A DNA stretch of 64,000 nucleotides from Deltaproteobacteria bacterium (GTDB lineage Bacteria > Myxococcota > UBA727 > VGSZ01), in contig JACOUT010000002.1 in the NCBI GenBank assembly GCA_016177705.1, positions 339,604 to 403,603 on the forward strand. The letters are read 5' to 3'. Position numbers and translations under genes: made by a program. Below the pieces are notes generated by a model. It made no database searches. It was given only the letters and a program-made list of their open reading frames with translations, and had not been told where the DNA came from. Positions 8,342 to 16,136 of the stretch are shown one piece after another (positions within the stretch are counted from its first letter, which is position 1; each line of letters starts with the position of its first letter).

Positions 8342-9466
8342 ATGCTGAAGAAGCTGCTCTTGGTGTTGCCCATCGTCGGTATCGCGCTCGTGGCCGCCTG
8401 TCCGCCAGCCGCGGAGGGTGAGGGTGAAGGCGAGGGCGAGGGCGAGGGCGAGGGCGAGGGCGAGGGTGAAGGCGAGGGTGAAGGCGAAGGCGAAGGCGAG
8501 GGTGAAGGCGAGGGCGAGGGTGAGGGCGAGGGTGAGGGCGAGGGTGAAGGCGAGGGCGAGGGTGAAGGCGAGGGCGAAGGCGAGGGTGAGGGTGAAGGCG
8601 AGGGTGAAGGCGAGGGTGAAGGTGAGGGTGAGGGCGACCTGGACGGCAACACCCTTGCGACCCCTGGCGCACTAGCGCTCCCTGGGACGGCGACGACGGA
8701 CATCGCGGTCGGCGACGAGGACTGCTTCTTGCTCACGGTGCCGGCCGGCAACCCGCGGCAAGTAACGGTTGTCACCTCGTCCGCCGACTGCGCCACCGAT
8801 GACACCGTGCTGACGGTCTACGACTCGAGCGACCAGGAGCTGGCCGCGGGATCGACCTCCGACGACATCAACTACCCGGCGAACCGTTGCTCGCAAGCCG
8901 TGGTCGACGTCTATCCAGGCGCCTACCGGTTCTGCGTCCACGAATACCAGAGCGACCTCGCGCTGACCGGCATCACGCTCACCTCGTCCTCGACCGAGAT
9001 CATCCCGGTGGGCGTCGGCGGAGATTGCAGCAACGGTGAGATGTGCGTCGAAGGGCTCGACTGCCAGCGCGCCGTCGGGAGCACGGTCGACACCTGCGAG
9101 ACGCCGCCGACGGACGAAGCAGGCCCACGAACCTCCCCCAAGGCGGTGGCGCCACCCTCCTTCAGCGAGAACTTCGTGCTGTTCGGCTACACCGACGTCG
9201 ACTGTTACTCGTTCGACCTCGCGGCAGCCGCCACCTTCACCTTCGCCACCTCCGATCCGAGCTCCGGTGACTTGGTGCTGCGGCTGTACAACGCCAGCGG
9301 TACCGTGGTCGCGTCTGTGGATGGGCCGGTGGCAACGCAGGGCGAAACCATGACGGAGGCGGACCTGTACACGCCGCCGGTCGTCGCCGGCGGCTACGTG
9401 CTGTGCGTCGAGGAGTTCAACGGCGAGACCACGCTGCAGAACACGCTGACCGGCACGATCAACTGA
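8342..9466 (+). CDS. Lipoprotein with a long Glu-Gly repeat linker
   Basis: A 374-residue predicted lipoprotein ([20 protein letters not shown], Cys 20). Residues 25-98 are an uninterrupted run of about 37 Glu-Gly pairs, probably an extended, acidic spacer lifting the rest from the membrane. Two related beta-rich domains follow, each with the pre-peptidase-C-like pattern DxDCYxFxL/DxDCFLLTV and a CVEE/CVHE strand (about 108-205 and 265-374), around a small Cys-rich segment ([13 protein letters not shown]). Such domains often sit beside exported enzymes, but no enzyme domain is present here. The ribosome site is GGAGG. The 3' end overlaps the convergent gene by eight bases. Confidence 0.82.
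   Translation: MLKKLLLVLPIVGIALVAACPPAAEGEGEGEGEGEGEGEGEGEGEGEGEGEGEGEGEGEGEGEGEGEGEGEGEGEGEGEGEGEGEGEGEGEGEGEGEGDLDGNTLATPGALALPGTATTDIAVGDEDCFLLTVPAGNPRQVTVVTSSADCATDDTVLTVYDSSDQELAAGSTSDDINYPANRCSQAVVDVYPGAYRFCVHEYQSDLALTGITLTSSSTEIIPVGVGGDCSNGEMCVEGLDCQRAVGSTVDTCETPPTDEAGPRTSPKAVAPPSFSENFVLFGYTDVDCYSFDLAAAATFTFATSDPSSGDLVLRLYNASGTVVASVDGPVATQGETMTEADLYTPPVVAGGYVLCVEEFNGETTLQNTLTGTIN
8414..8635 (+). repeat. Six-base tandem repeat coding for (Glu-Gly)n
   Basis: About 37 copies of GAR-GGY, mixing gag/gaa and ggt/ggc. Because the unit is six bases, all frames stay open, which creates false Ser-Pro-rich and Arg-rich reading frames on both strands. The tract is prone to length change by slippage, and its assembled length may not be exact. 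Confidence 0.95.
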
Positions 9467-10409
9467 CCAACCGCTCGACGAACCAATAGGCGCCGAGCGC
9501 GATCACCGCGAGCGAAAGCACGCGGGTGGCGCGCTCGGCGAGCCACCCCTTGCGTCGCAGCGCGGAGAGCACGGGCAACGCCAGCGCGAGCACCGCGAGC
9601 TGCCCGGCCTCGACGCCCAGGTTGAACAGCAGCAGGACGAGCGGCACGTCGCCCTGCGGCACGCCCACCTCGGCGAGCGCGCCGGCGAAGCCAAAGCCGT
9701 GCACCAGGCCGAAGGGCGCGGTGATGCGCCAGCGCCGCGCGGCGTCCCTGACGAAGAAGTTCTCGATGCCGACGTAGGCGATGGAGAGCGCGATCAGGGG
9801 CTCGATCACGCTCGACGGCGGCTGCCAGACGCCGAGCACGGCGACGGCCAGCGTCACCGAGTGCGCGACGGTGAACGCGGTGACGACGCCAAGCAGCGAG
9901 CGGAGGCGGCCGCCTACCAGGATGAGCCCGAACAGGAAGACCAGGTGGTCGAAGCCGAGCAGGATGTGCTCGACGCCGATCCGCAAGTAGTCGGTGATGG
10001 CCGCCGCCTCACCGAACGAGAACGACGACGCCCCGGCGAGCGCGACCACGTCCACCGCGCCCGCGGCGGTGATGGCGCGGCCGAGGTGTCGGTGCCCGAC
10101 GCTCGAGCGAGCCAGGAGCGCCGCCAGCTCGACCGTCACCCTGCCCTCGCGTGGGCAGGAGAAGCGCAAGCGCCAAGCGTGCCCGTCCTCCTCCACGGCG
10201 CCGTCGCCGAGCAGCGCCGGCGTGCACAGCGCGCCGTCGACGGTCACCACCAACCCGGACGGGACCACCTCGCGCACGGCCGTGCTCTCTGCTCGTTGCA
10301 GCACCAGCTCGGCCTCGACGACGGCGCCGTCGAGCGTCCAGGTGCCGCGCGAGATGCCGGCCTGGTGCGCGGGCAGGGTCAACGCTCCGAGGAGCACGAG
10401 GGGCAGCAT
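9459..10409 (-). CDS. HupE/UreJ-type membrane protein
   Basis: A 316-residue protein with an N-terminal signal (LPLVLLGALTLPAHQ), an exported beta-rich region of about 130 residues, then six or so membrane helices. The motif IGVEHILLGFDHLVFLFGL is the hallmark of the HupE/UreJ_2 group, and the conserved His residues in HGFGFAGAL and AHSVTLA support metal handling. HupE/UreJ proteins are linked to nickel or cobalt uptake; no hydrogenase or urease genes are in this window, so the metal is not known. ATG 10409 is chosen because the signal peptide starts there. The gene is convergent with the preceding gene, overlapping by eight bases. Confidence 0.82.
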   Translation of the reverse strand: MLPLVLLGALTLPAHQAGISRGTWTLDGAVVEAELVLQRAESTAVREVVPSGLVVTVDGALCTPALLGDGAVEEDGHAWRLRFSCPREGRVTVELAALLARSSVGHRHLGRAITAAGAVDVVALAGASSFSFGEAAAITDYLRIGVEHILLGFDHLVFLFGLILVGGRLRSLLGVVTAFTVAHSVTLAVAVLGVWQPPSSVIEPLIALSIAYVGIENFFVRDAARRWRITAPFGLVHGFGFAGALAEVGVPQGDVPLVLLLFNLGVEAGQLAVLALALPVLSALRRKGWLAERATRVLSLAVIALGAYWFVERLVS

Positions 10410-10507
10410 CGGTCTCCGGCGCGACGCCGACAGTGCACGTCGTGGCGCAGCGAAGCTAGCGCACCGCAGGCCCACCCGTGCATGCCGTCAGTGGTAATCT
10501 GCGGCCA

Positions 10508-11911
10508 ATGTCGCCCGTGCGCCCGCCCACCAACGACGCGATCACCACCGGTCTGCCCCGCCGGTTCGGTGAGTACGTGCTGCTGGAGCACCTCGCGCAC
10601 GGCGGACGGGGTGACGTGTACGTCGCCGTTGGGCCGAACGCGGGCGCCGCGCGCTCCACCTGCGTGCTCAAGTGCCTGCGCGAGGATTTGGCGGCGGACA
10701 AGAGCTACGTCGCGCGCTTCGTCGCCGAGGCGCGCACGGCGGTGCTGCTGCAACACCCCAACATCGCCTCGGTGGTCGACGTCGGCTGCGTGGGCGGGGC
10801 CTACTACCTTGCGTTCGAGCACGTGATCGGGCGCAGCCTGCGTGAAGTCGTCGAGCGCGCGAGCGCCGAGCGCGGCGCGCTACCGATGCCGGTGGTCACC
10901 GAGCTGGTGTGCGACCTGCTCGACGCGCTCGACTTCGCGCACCGGCGCACCAACCCGCAGACCGGCGCGCCGCTCGGCTTCGTCCACGGCGAGGTGTCGC
11001 CGGGCAGCCTGATGATCGGCTACGACGGCATGGTCAAGCTCACCGACGTAGGCCTCGCGCGCTCCACGCTCGAGCTGGAGATGACCCTGCCGGGTGCGGC
11101 GCCGGGGCGCCTCGCCTACCAAGCGCCCGAGCAGGTGCGCGGCGGTGACGTCGACGGGCGCGCCGACCTGTACTCGGTCGCCATCCTCGCGTACGAGCTG
11201 CTCACCGGCGAGCGCTTCTACGCCGGCAAGCCACCCGAGACGCTGTGGAAGGTGGCCGGCGCCGGCGGCTACCACCCGCCCGGCTTCGCGCGCCTGCCAG
11301 CCGGCCTGCGCACCATCCTCGGGCGCGCGCTCGAGCCCGACCCCGAGACGAGGACCGCGAGCTGCGACGAGCTGCGGCGCGAGCTGCGCGAGGACCAGCG
11401 TCACGCGCGCGCTCGACCCGGCGAGCTCAAGGCGCTGATGACGGCGCTGTACCCGGGCGCCGCGGCGGCCTCGCGCCGGCACTTCGAAGCGCTGGCGCGC
11501 ACGCGCCTCGCCGTCGGGCGCGGCGGTGAGACCGTGCACTTCATGCCGGAAGGGCAGCTCGCCTCGGCGGACGCGCCGACGCAGGTGCGCGACGCATCGA
11601 CCATCCGGCCGGCCATCGCTGCGCCGCCCGCGCGCCCGACCATCGCCGCCCCGCTGCCGAGCGTCGTCGGCATTACCGGCGCCTTCGACAGCACCACCGG
11701 CGACCTGTCACCCGCCACGCTGCAGCGCGCGCTCGCCACCGACGCGCCCTCGCACGACGAGCGGCGGCCGCTGCCGATCACCGAAATGGACGTCGCCACC
11801 GAGCCGGATCTGCGGCCGGCCGTCTTCGACGACGACCCGCAGGGCCCGACTGCCCCCTTGCGCCACCCAGCGCCACGCCACCTGGCCAAGCCGCCCACCA
11901 AGCCGCGCTGA
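10508..11911 (+). CDS. Ser/Thr kinase-fold protein with a degenerate catalytic loop
   Basis: A 467-residue cytoplasmic protein with a kinase domain at about 20-300. The glycine loop (LAHGGRGDVYVA, 29-40), the ATP lysine (VLKCL, K55) and the helix-C glutamate (E74) are present. The usual catalytic HRDxxxxN loop is replaced by H160-G-E-V-S-P-G-S167, and DFG reads D180-V-G. The catalytic Asp and the metal-binding Asn are therefore changed, suggesting a pseudokinase or very weak kinase. The APE motif is intact (YQAPEQV). The last ~150 residues are Pro/Ala-rich with no recognisable domain or membrane helix. It is divergent from the HupE-like gene and ends three bases from the convergent ThiF-like gene. 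Confidence 0.88.
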   Translation: MSPVRPPTNDAITTGLPRRFGEYVLLEHLAHGGRGDVYVAVGPNAGAARSTCVLKCLREDLAADKSYVARFVAEARTAVLLQHPNIASVVDVGCVGGAYYLAFEHVIGRSLREVVERASAERGALPMPVVTELVCDLLDALDFAHRRTNPQTGAPLGFVHGEVSPGSLMIGYDGMVKLTDVGLARSTLELEMTLPGAAPGRLAYQAPEQVRGGDVDGRADLYSVAILAYELLTGERFYAGKPPETLWKVAGAGGYHPPGFARLPAGLRTILGRALEPDPETRTASCDELRRELREDQRHARARPGELKALMTALYPGAAAASRRHFEALARTRLAVGRGGETVHFMPEGQLASADAPTQVRDASTIRPAIAAPPARPTIAAPLPSVVGITGAFDSTTGDLSPATLQRALATDAPSHDERRPLPITEMDVATEPDLRPAVFDDDPQGPTAPLRHPAPRHLAKPPTKPR

Positions 11912-11914
11912 GCG

Positions 11915-12727
11915 TTACTGGTCGTCGCAGGCCGCCGCGTCGTAGTCAGCGGCGTTGGTGCCGTCGACCGTCGGGCTGTCGCCGCATGCCGCGCAGTCAA
12001 CGCGTCGCGGGAACGCGACCGCGCGCACCGAGGGGGTGAGCACGTCGACCGCGAGCAGGCGCCCGACAAGGGTGTTCGGGTTGGCCACCAGCAGCTTGAC
12101 CGCCTCCGCCGCCTGAAACGACCCGACGACGCCCGTGACGGCGCCGAGGATGCCGGCCGTGCGGCAGGTCGGCAGCGCGCCTTGCGGCAGCGGGCCCTCG
12201 AACAGGCAGCGCAGGCAGGGTCCACGCCGGCCCGGCACCACCAACACCTGCCCACTCCACGCCGTCGCGGAGCCGTGCACCAACGGCACGTCCTCGCGCA
12301 CGCACGCGTCGTTGAGCAGGAACTTGGTCGGCAGGCCGTCGGCGCAGTCGACCACGAGCGAGAAGCCGCGCACGGCGCCGCGCGCGCTGCCCACCGCCAA
12401 GCGCTCCGCCCTGGTCGCGACGTCGATGGCGCCGCCGAGGGCACGCGCGCGCTCGGCGGCGACCACGACCTTGCTGCGCCCGAGGTCGGCTTCCGTGAAC
12501 AGCACCTGGCGGTTCAGGTTCGAGGGCTCCACGGTGTCGTCGTCGATCAGGGTGAGGTGGCCAACGCCCGCGGCCGCCAACGACGAGATCACGGGCGCGC
12601 CGAGCCCTCCGCAGCCGACCACCAGCACCCGCGCCGCGGCCAGCCGGGCCTGGCCGGCTGGGCCCACCTCCGGCAGCACCAGTTGGCGCGCATTCCGGGC
12701 GGCAGGTGCGATAGAAGGGGGAGACAC
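11915..12727 (-). CDS. ThiF/MoeB-family adenylyltransferase
   Basis: E1-like enzymes adenylate the C-terminal glycine of a small sulfur-carrier protein such as ThiS or MoaD. The 270-residue product has RNARQLVLPEVG near the start, the nucleotide loop VLVVGCGGLGAP, and NLNRQVLFTEADLG with the conserved Arg-Gln. It also has DNA-independent family motifs DCADGLPTKF and TCRTAGILGAVTGVVGS, and two CxxC zinc pairs (CLRC and CAAC). There is no C-terminal rhodanese domain, unlike MoeB-R/MOCS3 types. GTG 12727 is taken as the start because upstream extension would run into the divergent FHA gene. No thiS or moaD is nearby, so the pathway is open. Confidence 0.87.
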   Translation of the reverse strand: MSPPSIAPAARNARQLVLPEVGPAGQARLAAARVLVVGCGGLGAPVISSLAAAGVGHLTLIDDDTVEPSNLNRQVLFTEADLGRSKVVVAAERARALGGAIDVATRAERLAVGSARGAVRGFSLVVDCADGLPTKFLLNDACVREDVPLVHGSATAWSGQVLVVPGRRGPCLRCLFEGPLPQGALPTCRTAGILGAVTGVVGSFQAAEAVKLLVANPNTLVGRLLAVDVLTPSVRAVAFPRRVDCAACGDSPTVDGTNAADYDAAACDDQ

Positions 12728-12788
12728 CGTGTTTGTGGTAGTCGCTCGGGCGCGTTGCGCAACCGGCGTCTGCCGGAGGTTTGCCGAC

Positions 12789-13982
12789 GTGGCCGAGGTA
12801 GTTGTCCAGCTAAGCGGCAAAGAGATCCTGCGCATCCCCCTCAAGGGGCCGTCGATGACCATCGGCCGCGATCCGCAGTGCGACCTGCACCTCGACAACC
12901 GGGCGCTGTCGCGGCGACATGCGCAGATCGAGAAGCGCGGCGCAGCCATCTGGGTGCGCGACCTCAACAGCCAGAACGGCACCTACGTCAACGGCAACCG
13001 CATCAACGAGCCGCTGGCCTTGAACGGCGGCGACGTCGTCGAGGTGGGCCGCTACCATGTCTACATCGAGGGCGTAGAGGCCGCGCGTGTCGACACGCCG
13101 GTGCTGACGCTGTCGGGACCCGAGGGCCGCCACCGCTTCGCCATGGTGGGCGAGGAGATCATCATCGGGCGCGCGCCCTCGTGCGACATCGCCATCGGCC
13201 ACAAGAGCATCTCGCGCCGCCACCTGCGCATCGCCGTCGACGGCAACGTGTTCATCGCCGAGGATCTCGGCAGCCAGAACGGCACGCGCATCAACAACAA
13301 GCGCATCAACGGGCCGACGCCGTTCAAGATCGGCGACAAGGTGCAGATGAGCGAGTTCAGCCTCGAGGTCGGCTACCTCGAGGCGCAGTCGACGCAGGAC
13401 GGCGAGCAGAAGGTCAGCAAGACCATGATGATCGACCGCTCCGAGCTGGCCAAGGCGGCCTACGTCGGCGGCGACGGCTTCGAGCAGATGCCCTCGCAGG
13501 CAGGCAACATCTCGCTCGGCAAGCACCAGGACGAGGACGACGAGGAGGAGAGCGGCACGCACGGCTTGGCCGAGGGCTCCGCGTCGGCGCCGCGCCCGCC
13601 CACCAACAAGCACGCCACCGCCAAACCGTCGGCGGTGGCCCGGAAGCAGGGCAAACCCGGCGCCGCCGCCGAGGAGGCGCACCAGGCGCCGTGGGTGACC
13701 ATCTCCCACCCGGACTTCGGCGGCGACAAGGACGTGCAGCTCAAGGACGAGGTCACCTGCATCGGCGAGGACGGCTCCACCGAGGACACCACCAAGGGCA
13801 AGAGCCTCGCCAACCAGGGCTACCTGCTGTTGGTGAAGACGCCCACCGGCGTGCTCGCCACCACCACGGGCGACCGGCGCCTGTTGGTGGCCAAGGGCAA
13901 GCCCGTGCTGTTCAAGCTGTTGCAGAGCGGCGACTCAGTCGAGCTCGGCATCATGTCGGTGGTCTTCCACCTGCCGGGGTAG
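12789..13982 (+). CDS. Tandem FHA-domain signalling protein
   Basis: FHA domains bind phosphothreonine peptides. Residues about 5-95 form FHA1 with G26-R27 and the SRRH and NSQNGTYVNG motifs. FHA2 (about 100-195) has IGRAPSCD, SRRH and GSQNGTRIN. Both keep the phosphopeptide-contact residues. After an acidic, low-complexity linker (about 205-300), the last ~90 residues (VTCIGEDG, FKLLQSGDSVELG) resemble a third, degenerate FHA-like fold. GTG 12789 is chosen because GGAGGT lies eight bases upstream. The next gene, a histidine kinase, starts six bases after the stop, so phosphothreonine recognition and two-component signalling may be linked. Confidence 0.9.
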   Translation: MAEVVVQLSGKEILRIPLKGPSMTIGRDPQCDLHLDNRALSRRHAQIEKRGAAIWVRDLNSQNGTYVNGNRINEPLALNGGDVVEVGRYHVYIEGVEAARVDTPVLTLSGPEGRHRFAMVGEEIIIGRAPSCDIAIGHKSISRRHLRIAVDGNVFIAEDLGSQNGTRINNKRINGPTPFKIGDKVQMSEFSLEVGYLEAQSTQDGEQKVSKTMMIDRSELAKAAYVGGDGFEQMPSQAGNISLGKHQDEDDEEESGTHGLAEGSASAPRPPTNKHATAKPSAVARKQGKPGAAAEEAHQAPWVTISHPDFGGDKDVQLKDEVTCIGEDGSTEDTTKGKSLANQGYLLLVKTPTGVLATTTGDRRLLVAKGKPVLFKLLQSGDSVELGIMSVVFHLPG

Positions 13983-13988
13983 CGGCGC

Positions 13989-15224
13989 GTGGCGCCCAAC
14001 CAAGGCGTGGTGGTCATCGGCGCGCGCGAGGTGCTGCGCCTGCGCGAGCGCTACCTCACGCGCGCCACCGCGGTGTTCTACGCCCGCGTGGCGCTGTTGA
14101 CGCTCGGCCTGGGCGCGCTCCTCATCCCGTCATGGAACCGCGCCTTCGCGCTCTCGGGCCCGGTGCCCTGGGCGCTTTTCGTCGCCGGGCTCGTTTGGGC
14201 CGTCGCGTGCCAGACCATGGCCGCGCACCCGATGCACGGCCGGCGCGTCATGTTCGTGACGCTCATCCTCGATCTGGCGGTGCTGCTCGCGCTCATCGTG
14301 CGCTCCGGCGGGCTCGAGAGCCCCGCCATGGGCGTGCAGCTGCTGTTCACCATCTTCTTCGCGCTGTTGTTCCCAAACCCGGTGGCAATCGTGCCGCCCT
14401 TGCTGATGCTGCCGGCGGTGATTTTGGCGAGCCAGCTTTTGCCCGGCAGCCCGCCGCTCGCCGTCGAGGTGATGCGGCTGGCGTGGCTGGCCGCGCTGAA
14501 CGGCGTGGCCGTCTACGTCATCGTGTATCTGACGAGCCGCGAGGAGCAGCAGACGCGCGAGATCGTGGCGCTCGAGCACAGCTTGAAGGACATGGCCATC
14601 GTCGAGGAGCGAAACCGCATCGCACGCGACATCCACGACGGCCTCGGCGCGTCGCTGTCGGGCGTGATCATCCAGGCCGAGTACCTGCTGACCCTCACCA
14701 AGAAGGACGAAGAGCTGCAGACCGAGGTGAAGGAGCTGAAGACCGGCGCCGAGGAGGCGATCGACGAGGTGCGCCGCGCCGTCAGCATGTGGCGCGACGA
14801 CTTCCAGCTCGTGCCCCAGCTCGAGAACACCTGCACCACCTTCACGTCGCGCCACAAGGTGCCGGTCGAGCTGAAGGTGCAGGGCGAGGCGCAGAAGCTG
14901 CCGGAGGCGCAGGAGCTCGGCATCTTCCGCATCTTGCAGGAGTGCCTGACCAACATCGCCAAGCACGCGAAAGCGTCGCGCGTGGAAGTGGGCGTGAGCT
15001 TCGCGTCCGACGCCATCGTGCTGCAGATCGCGGACGACGGCGCCGGCTTCGACCCGAACAAGACGCCCAAGAACCACTATGGCCTCATCAACATGAGAGA
15101 GCGCGCCAAGAAGGCAGGCGGCGAGGTCAGCATCGACAGCGCCCCAGGAAAGGGGACCACGGTGCGGTTGACGGTGAAGCCGCAGCCCCTGCCCCGCCCC
15201 CTCGACGTCGTCGTCCACATATAA
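13989..15224 (+). CDS. NarL/DegS-type sensor histidine kinase
   Basis: A 411-residue membrane histidine kinase. Five or six hydrophobic helices at about 28-180 form the sensor part, with little periplasmic sequence. The dimerisation/phosphoacceptor region is of the HisKA_3 type: VEERNRIARDIHDGLGASLSG with His 216. The HATPase_c domain follows, with ECLTNIAKHAKA (N box), DDGAGFDP (G1) and MRERAKKAGGEVSIDSAPGKGT (G2). HisKA_3 kinases pair with LuxR/NarL-type regulators, and one lies just downstream. The gene starts with a GTG six bases after the FHA gene, so it is probably cotranscribed with it. Confidence 0.92.
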   Translation: MAPNQGVVVIGAREVLRLRERYLTRATAVFYARVALLTLGLGALLIPSWNRAFALSGPVPWALFVAGLVWAVACQTMAAHPMHGRRVMFVTLILDLAVLLALIVRSGGLESPAMGVQLLFTIFFALLFPNPVAIVPPLLMLPAVILASQLLPGSPPLAVEVMRLAWLAALNGVAVYVIVYLTSREEQQTREIVALEHSLKDMAIVEERNRIARDIHDGLGASLSGVIIQAEYLLTLTKKDEELQTEVKELKTGAEEAIDEVRRAVSMWRDDFQLVPQLENTCTTFTSRHKVPVELKVQGEAQKLPEAQELGIFRILQECLTNIAKHAKASRVEVGVSFASDAIVLQIADDGAGFDPNKTPKNHYGLINMRERAKKAGGEVSIDSAPGKGTTVRLTVKPQPLPRPLDVVVHI

Positions 15225-15394
15225 CGCACTGCGCCATACGCGATCCTCCGCAACCGGGGGGAAGACCGCCGACCGATGGGCCGCGTGGTTGAAGTTCCCT
15301 AGCGTTCTCGGCCATGTTCGACCTCGACAAGCCTCGCGCCCTTTTGGACCACGCTCCGCTCGCCGGGGAGCCACCGCCGGAAGAGATCGTCCTC

Positions 15395-16117
15395 ATGGAA
15401 ACCATCCGCCTGTTCGTCGTCGAGGACCAGCCGAAGATCCTGAAGAACCAGCTCAAGCTGCTCGAGAGCTTTCAGGACATCCAGATCGTCGGCACCGCGC
15501 TCTCCGGTGAGGAGGCGCTCGAGGAGATCGCCAAGGTCTCGCCGCTGCCCGACGTCATCCTGTGCGACCTCGGCCTGCCGGGGATCAGCGGCATCGACGT
15601 CACGCGCGCCATCAAGGCCAAGTGGCCGTCCATCGAGATCTTGATCTTCACCATCTTCGACGAGGAGGACAAGGTCGTCGAAGCCATCAAGGCGGGCGCT
15701 GCCGGCTACCTGTTGAAGGGCGCCGAGGCCGACAAGATCGTCGAGGGCATCAAAGAGGTGAAGCAGGGCGGCAGCGTCATCCAGCCGTCGCTCGCGCGCT
15801 CGCTGTTGCGCCACTTCCGCTTGCCCGAGCAGGGCAAGCCCGCGCCCGGCATCTTGAAGACCGAGGAGGAGGCGGAGAAGGAGCGCGTCAGCGGCGCGCC
15901 GCCACCGCCCTCTGGCCGTCGCGCGCTCACCGAGCGTGAGCTCGAGTGCCTGCAGATCATCGCCAAGGGCCTGTCCAACAACGAGGCCGCGCGTGTGCTC
16001 GGGCTCTCGAAGGCCACCATCCGCACCCACCTCGAGCACATCTACCAGAAGCTCGACGTCACCAACCGCGTCGAGGCGGTGACCGAGGGCATTCGGCAGG
16101 GCATCATCGACCTCTGA
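15395..16117 (+). CDS. NarL/FixJ-family response regulator
   Basis: A 240-residue two-domain regulator. The receiver (about 1-120) begins METIRLFVVEDQPK, with phosphoacceptor D58 in ILCDLGLPG and the switch Thr and Lys in FTIFDEEDKV and YLLKGA. A linker of about 30 residues follows, then a LuxR-type helix-turn-helix (RRALTERELECLQIIAKGLS, LGLSKATIRTHLEHIYQKL, about 175-240). ATG 15395 has a GGAAGAG site and begins at the conserved receiver; an in-frame ATG at 15314 would add 27 unconserved residues and cannot be excluded. It is most likely the partner of the upstream kinase. The 170-base gap may carry its own promoter. Confidence 0.92.
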   Translation: METIRLFVVEDQPKILKNQLKLLESFQDIQIVGTALSGEEALEEIAKVSPLPDVILCDLGLPGISGIDVTRAIKAKWPSIEILIFTIFDEEDKVVEAIKAGAAGYLLKGAEADKIVEGIKEVKQGGSVIQPSLARSLLRHFRLPEQGKPAPGILKTEEEAEKERVSGAPPPPSGRRALTERELECLQIIAKGLSNNEAARVLGLSKATIRTHLEHIYQKLDVTNRVEAVTEGIRQGIIDL

Positions 16118-16136
16118 TCGCGCGTAGACTGTTCGC

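Noticed and set aside
8302..8805. Ser-Pro repeat protein opposite the Glu-Gly tract
   Set aside because: The six-base repeat keeps every frame open; no start signal or conserved domain supports translation of this strand.
12182..15292. A 1036-residue open frame on the + strand
   Set aside because: It runs across the MoeB, FHA and kinase genes in another frame, is dominated by Arg/Ala/Gln, and has no recognisable domains. It is a typical shadow in high-GC DNA.
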